DNA from: an uncultured Clostridia bacterium
Lineage (GTDB): Bacteria > Bacillota > Clostridia > Oscillospirales > Butyricicoccaceae
DNA length: 8,622 nt
Assembly: GCA_945486175.1 (NCBI GenBank)
Contig: CALYTA010000024.1
Location: 1-8,622 of the forward strand
Reading direction: 5' to 3'
Shown: piece by piece, positions 7,211 to 8,622 of the stretch
Numbering within the stretch: the first letter of the stretch is position 1
How the letters are laid out: every line of letters begins with the position of its first letter
The notes under the pieces: generated by a model
What the model saw: only the letters and a program-made list of their open reading frames with translations
The model's database searches: none
Told to the model about the DNA's origin: nothing
Program-made: the position numbers and the translations under genes

Positions 7211-8059
7211 TTACAGGGAATGGAACATCTGGCGGAATTTCGCAGGGGTCAGGCCATTGATGCGCCGGAAGGTGCGGATGAAATTGGAGGAGGAGCAGAA
7301 CGCGCAGGCGGCGGCAATCTGCTCAATGCTGTCGGAGGTCTCCAGCAGCAGTTGTTTAGCGTGCAGCAGGCGCACCTCCGTGAGATAGGAGTGCGGGGAA
7401 GTGCCAATCTCCATGCGGAAGATTCTCGAAAAATGATAGCGGCTGAGCGCCGCCTGTGCCGCGATGTCGTCGACCGAGATATTTTCCCGATAGTGTGCGA
7501 AGATGTAGTTCTTTGCGCGCACGACCGGGGGTGACAGGCTGCGCGATGGCTCTGCATTGAGCAGAGCGAGCAGGCGGTGAATGCAGACGGAACTGCTGTC
7601 GTCGTTACCCGCCTGTGTGCGCAGCAGCTGCTGCATGCGGGCAAAATGCTGTTCGGCTTCCGGATGGTTTGGGAAATGTGCGCCCGCGCGCTTCCACAGC
7701 CGGTCACAGTAGGCCTGCGATGCCGCGCCGCGGAAATGGAACCAGTAAAAACGGACCGGCCCTCTCGCGTGGTATTCGTGCGGGTGCTTGCAGTCGAGCA
7801 GGACAATGTCGTTTGCACCTGCTGTGAACGACTGCCCGCGGCAGGTGAAATACAGCTCGCCGTCAGTGATATAAAACAGCAGAAATGCATCGAATGTGCG
7901 GTGTGAGACGACATAAGGCGATGCACAGAGGTATTTTGCACCCCACATTGGATAGAACAGGCTTTCCCTCGCAAAATCGGACGCGGAATAAAAGAATATG
8001 CCGTCCTTTTCGAGTATGCCGGACTCGGATAAAATAACACCCTCTGGTACGAAATTCAT
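7211..8059 (-). CDS. AraC-family transcriptional regulator with cupin-type sensor domain
   Basis: This is a DNA-binding regulator of 282 residues. The N-terminal half is a cupin-like ligand-sensing domain, clearest at residues 55-100 (LLFYITDGELYF, then GANDIVLLDCKHPHEYHA). The C-terminal hundred residues form the two-helix-turn-helix AraC domain: first unit near 195-219 (SVDDIAAQAALSRYHFSRIF), second near 244-276 (SIEQIAAACAFCSSSNFIRTF, ending LTPAKFR). Such proteins usually activate neighbouring sugar or metabolite genes when the ligand binds. The ATG at 8059 is chosen because GGAGG lies exactly five bases before it; an upstream in-frame ATG at 8098 lacks a site. The gene sits between the symporter gene, in the same direction, and a divergent oxidoreductase gene, so both are likely targets. 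The ligand is unknown. Confidence 0.92.
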   Translation of the reverse strand: MNFVPEGVILSESGILEKDGIFFYSASDFARESLFYPMWGAKYLCASPYVVSHRTFDAFLLFYITDGELYFTCRGQSFTAGANDIVLLDCKHPHEYHARGPVRFYWFHFRGAASQAYCDRLWKRAGAHFPNHPEAEQHFARMQQLLRTQAGNDDSSSVCIHRLLALLNAEPSRSLSPPVVRAKNYIFAHYRENISVDDIAAQAALSRYHFSRIFRMEIGTSPHSYLTEVRLLHAKQLLLETSDSIEQIAAACAFCSSSNFIRTFRRINGLTPAKFRQMFHSL

Positions 8060-8107
8060 AAGCACCTCCAACAGCACAAAAAGCACATGATTGCGCACGC
8101 GCGGCCA

Positions 8108-8155
8108 GTGACCGGCTCTTTTGTTTATGATATCATTGGTTCAACGAAAAGACAA
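8108..8155. promoter_or_regulatory. Overlapping divergent promoters in the AraC/oxidoreductase gap
   Basis: The palindrome ATGATATCAT (8127-8136) gives a TATCAT -10 box on each strand: 8131-8136 on + and 8132-8127 on -. On the + strand GTGACC (8108-8113) lies 17 bases upstream of its box. On the - strand TTGTCT (8155-8150) lies 17 bases upstream of its box. Each -10 matches the consensus at five of six positions and each -35 at four of six. The + promoter would serve the oxidoreductase gene and the - promoter the AraC gene, and polymerase could occupy only one at a time. The remaining bases of the 131-base gap hold the two ribosome binding sites and no gene. Confidence 0.55.
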
Positions 8156-8190
8156 GCACACAGAAGAGAACGTGAAGGAGTGTTTTTCAA

Positions 8191-8622
8191 ATGAAGGAAA
8201 TTCGCATTGGACTGATTGGCGCGGGCTGGATGGGCAAGGCACACACCACCGCATTTCACAACGCAAGAATGATTTTTGGCGACGATATGCCGGTTTTTGA
8301 GCTGGTATCCGACGTCAGTGAGCAGCAGGTATCTGCATTTGCAAAACAGATGGGATACAATCGGTATACCACCGACTGGATGGAAGTTGTCACCGATCCG
8401 AGTGTGGACCTGATCGACGTCGCAACACCGAACTGCATGCACTTTGAAATGGCAAAGGCAGCGTTAGAGCACGGAAAGCATGTTTTCTGCGAGAAGCCGC
8501 TCAGCCTGAGCGCGGAGCAGTCGCGCATTCTGGCGGACCTCGCAAAGGAGAAGGGCGTTGTCAATTACTGCGGTTTCTCGAATATCATGAACCCGGCAAA
8601 CCAGTATGTCGCGGAGCTGGTA
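8191..8622 (+). CDS. Gfo/Idh/MocA-family oxidoreductase (5' part, runs off the window)
   Basis: This is the N-terminal 144 codons of an NAD(P)-dependent dehydrogenase of the Gfo/Idh/MocA family, which oxidises or reduces hydroxyl groups of sugars, inositols and related compounds. The reading frame is open to the window end, so the substrate-binding C-terminal domain is not seen. The Rossmann nucleotide loop is GAGWMG at 10-15, and the acidic D41 at the end of the second strand (ELVSD) suggests NAD rather than NADP. The TPN turn lies at 79-81, and the family signature EKPLS at 101-105 contains the likely catalytic lysine K102. GFSNIMNPA at 128-136 corresponds to the GFN-type segment at the domain junction. 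AAGGAG at 8175-8180 stands ten bases before the ATG. Divergence from the AraC gene suggests regulation by it and that this is the first gene of a catabolic operon. Confidence 0.9.
   Translation, partial: MKEIRIGLIGAGWMGKAHTTAFHNARMIFGDDMPVFELVSDVSEQQVSAFAKQMGYNRYTTDWMEVVTDPSVDLIDVATPNCMHFEMAKAALEHGKHVFCEKPLSLSAEQSRILADLAKEKGVVNYCGFSNIMNPANQYVAELV

Noticed and set aside
1..8622. Mobile element, CRISPR array, tRNA or phage gene
   Set aside because: No transposase, integrase, regularly spaced repeats, cloverleaf or terminal inverted repeats were seen in the window.

Overview
The window reads as chromosomal DNA of an anaerobic, Gram-positive, clostridia-like bacterium with G/C-rich third codon positions. 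The reasons are strong AGGAGG-type ribosome binding sites, an oxygen-sensitive ferredoxin-linked 2-oxoacid oxidoreductase, compact hairpin/T-run terminators and a YczE/DUF6198-like membrane protein. A gut member of the Oscillospirales is a reasonable guess, but that is inference from style and gene content. No rRNA, tRNA, CRISPR array, insertion sequence or phage gene is visible.

Left part (1-3803, + strand): a three-gene unit. iorA and iorB encode the two subunits of indolepyruvate:ferredoxin oxidoreductase, and paaK encodes a phenylacetate-CoA ligase type enzyme. Together they connect aryl-pyruvates, aryl-acetyl-CoAs and free aryl acetates, in either the fermentative or the assimilatory direction. 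A perfect 10-bp inverted repeat lies just before the iorA ribosome binding site, and two tandem terminators follow paaK.

Middle and right part (3764-8059, - strand; transcription order right to left): an AraC-family regulator, a sodium:solute symporter of the SSS family, a terminator, then a translationally coupled pair made of a YczE/DUF6198-like membrane protein and a TIM-barrel amidohydrolase of the Amidohydro_2 type. This pair ends tail-to-tail with paaK, sharing a bidirectional terminator.

Right edge (8191 onward, + strand): the first 144 codons of a Gfo/Idh/MocA-family NAD(P)-dependent oxidoreductase, divergent from the AraC gene. The 131-base gap between them holds two predicted promoters whose -10 boxes overlap inside one 10-bp palindrome, so the regulator gene and the oxidoreductase gene are probably mutually exclusive or co-regulated.

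The simplest reading of the right half is a small uptake/catabolic locus: regulator, symporter, oxidoreductase and perhaps the hydrolase, for a small polar compound that cannot be named from sequence. All gene families here are known. The points worth a second look are the divergent promoter, the coupled membrane protein/hydrolase pair, the leader hairpin before iorA and the metabolic direction of iorAB-paaK.
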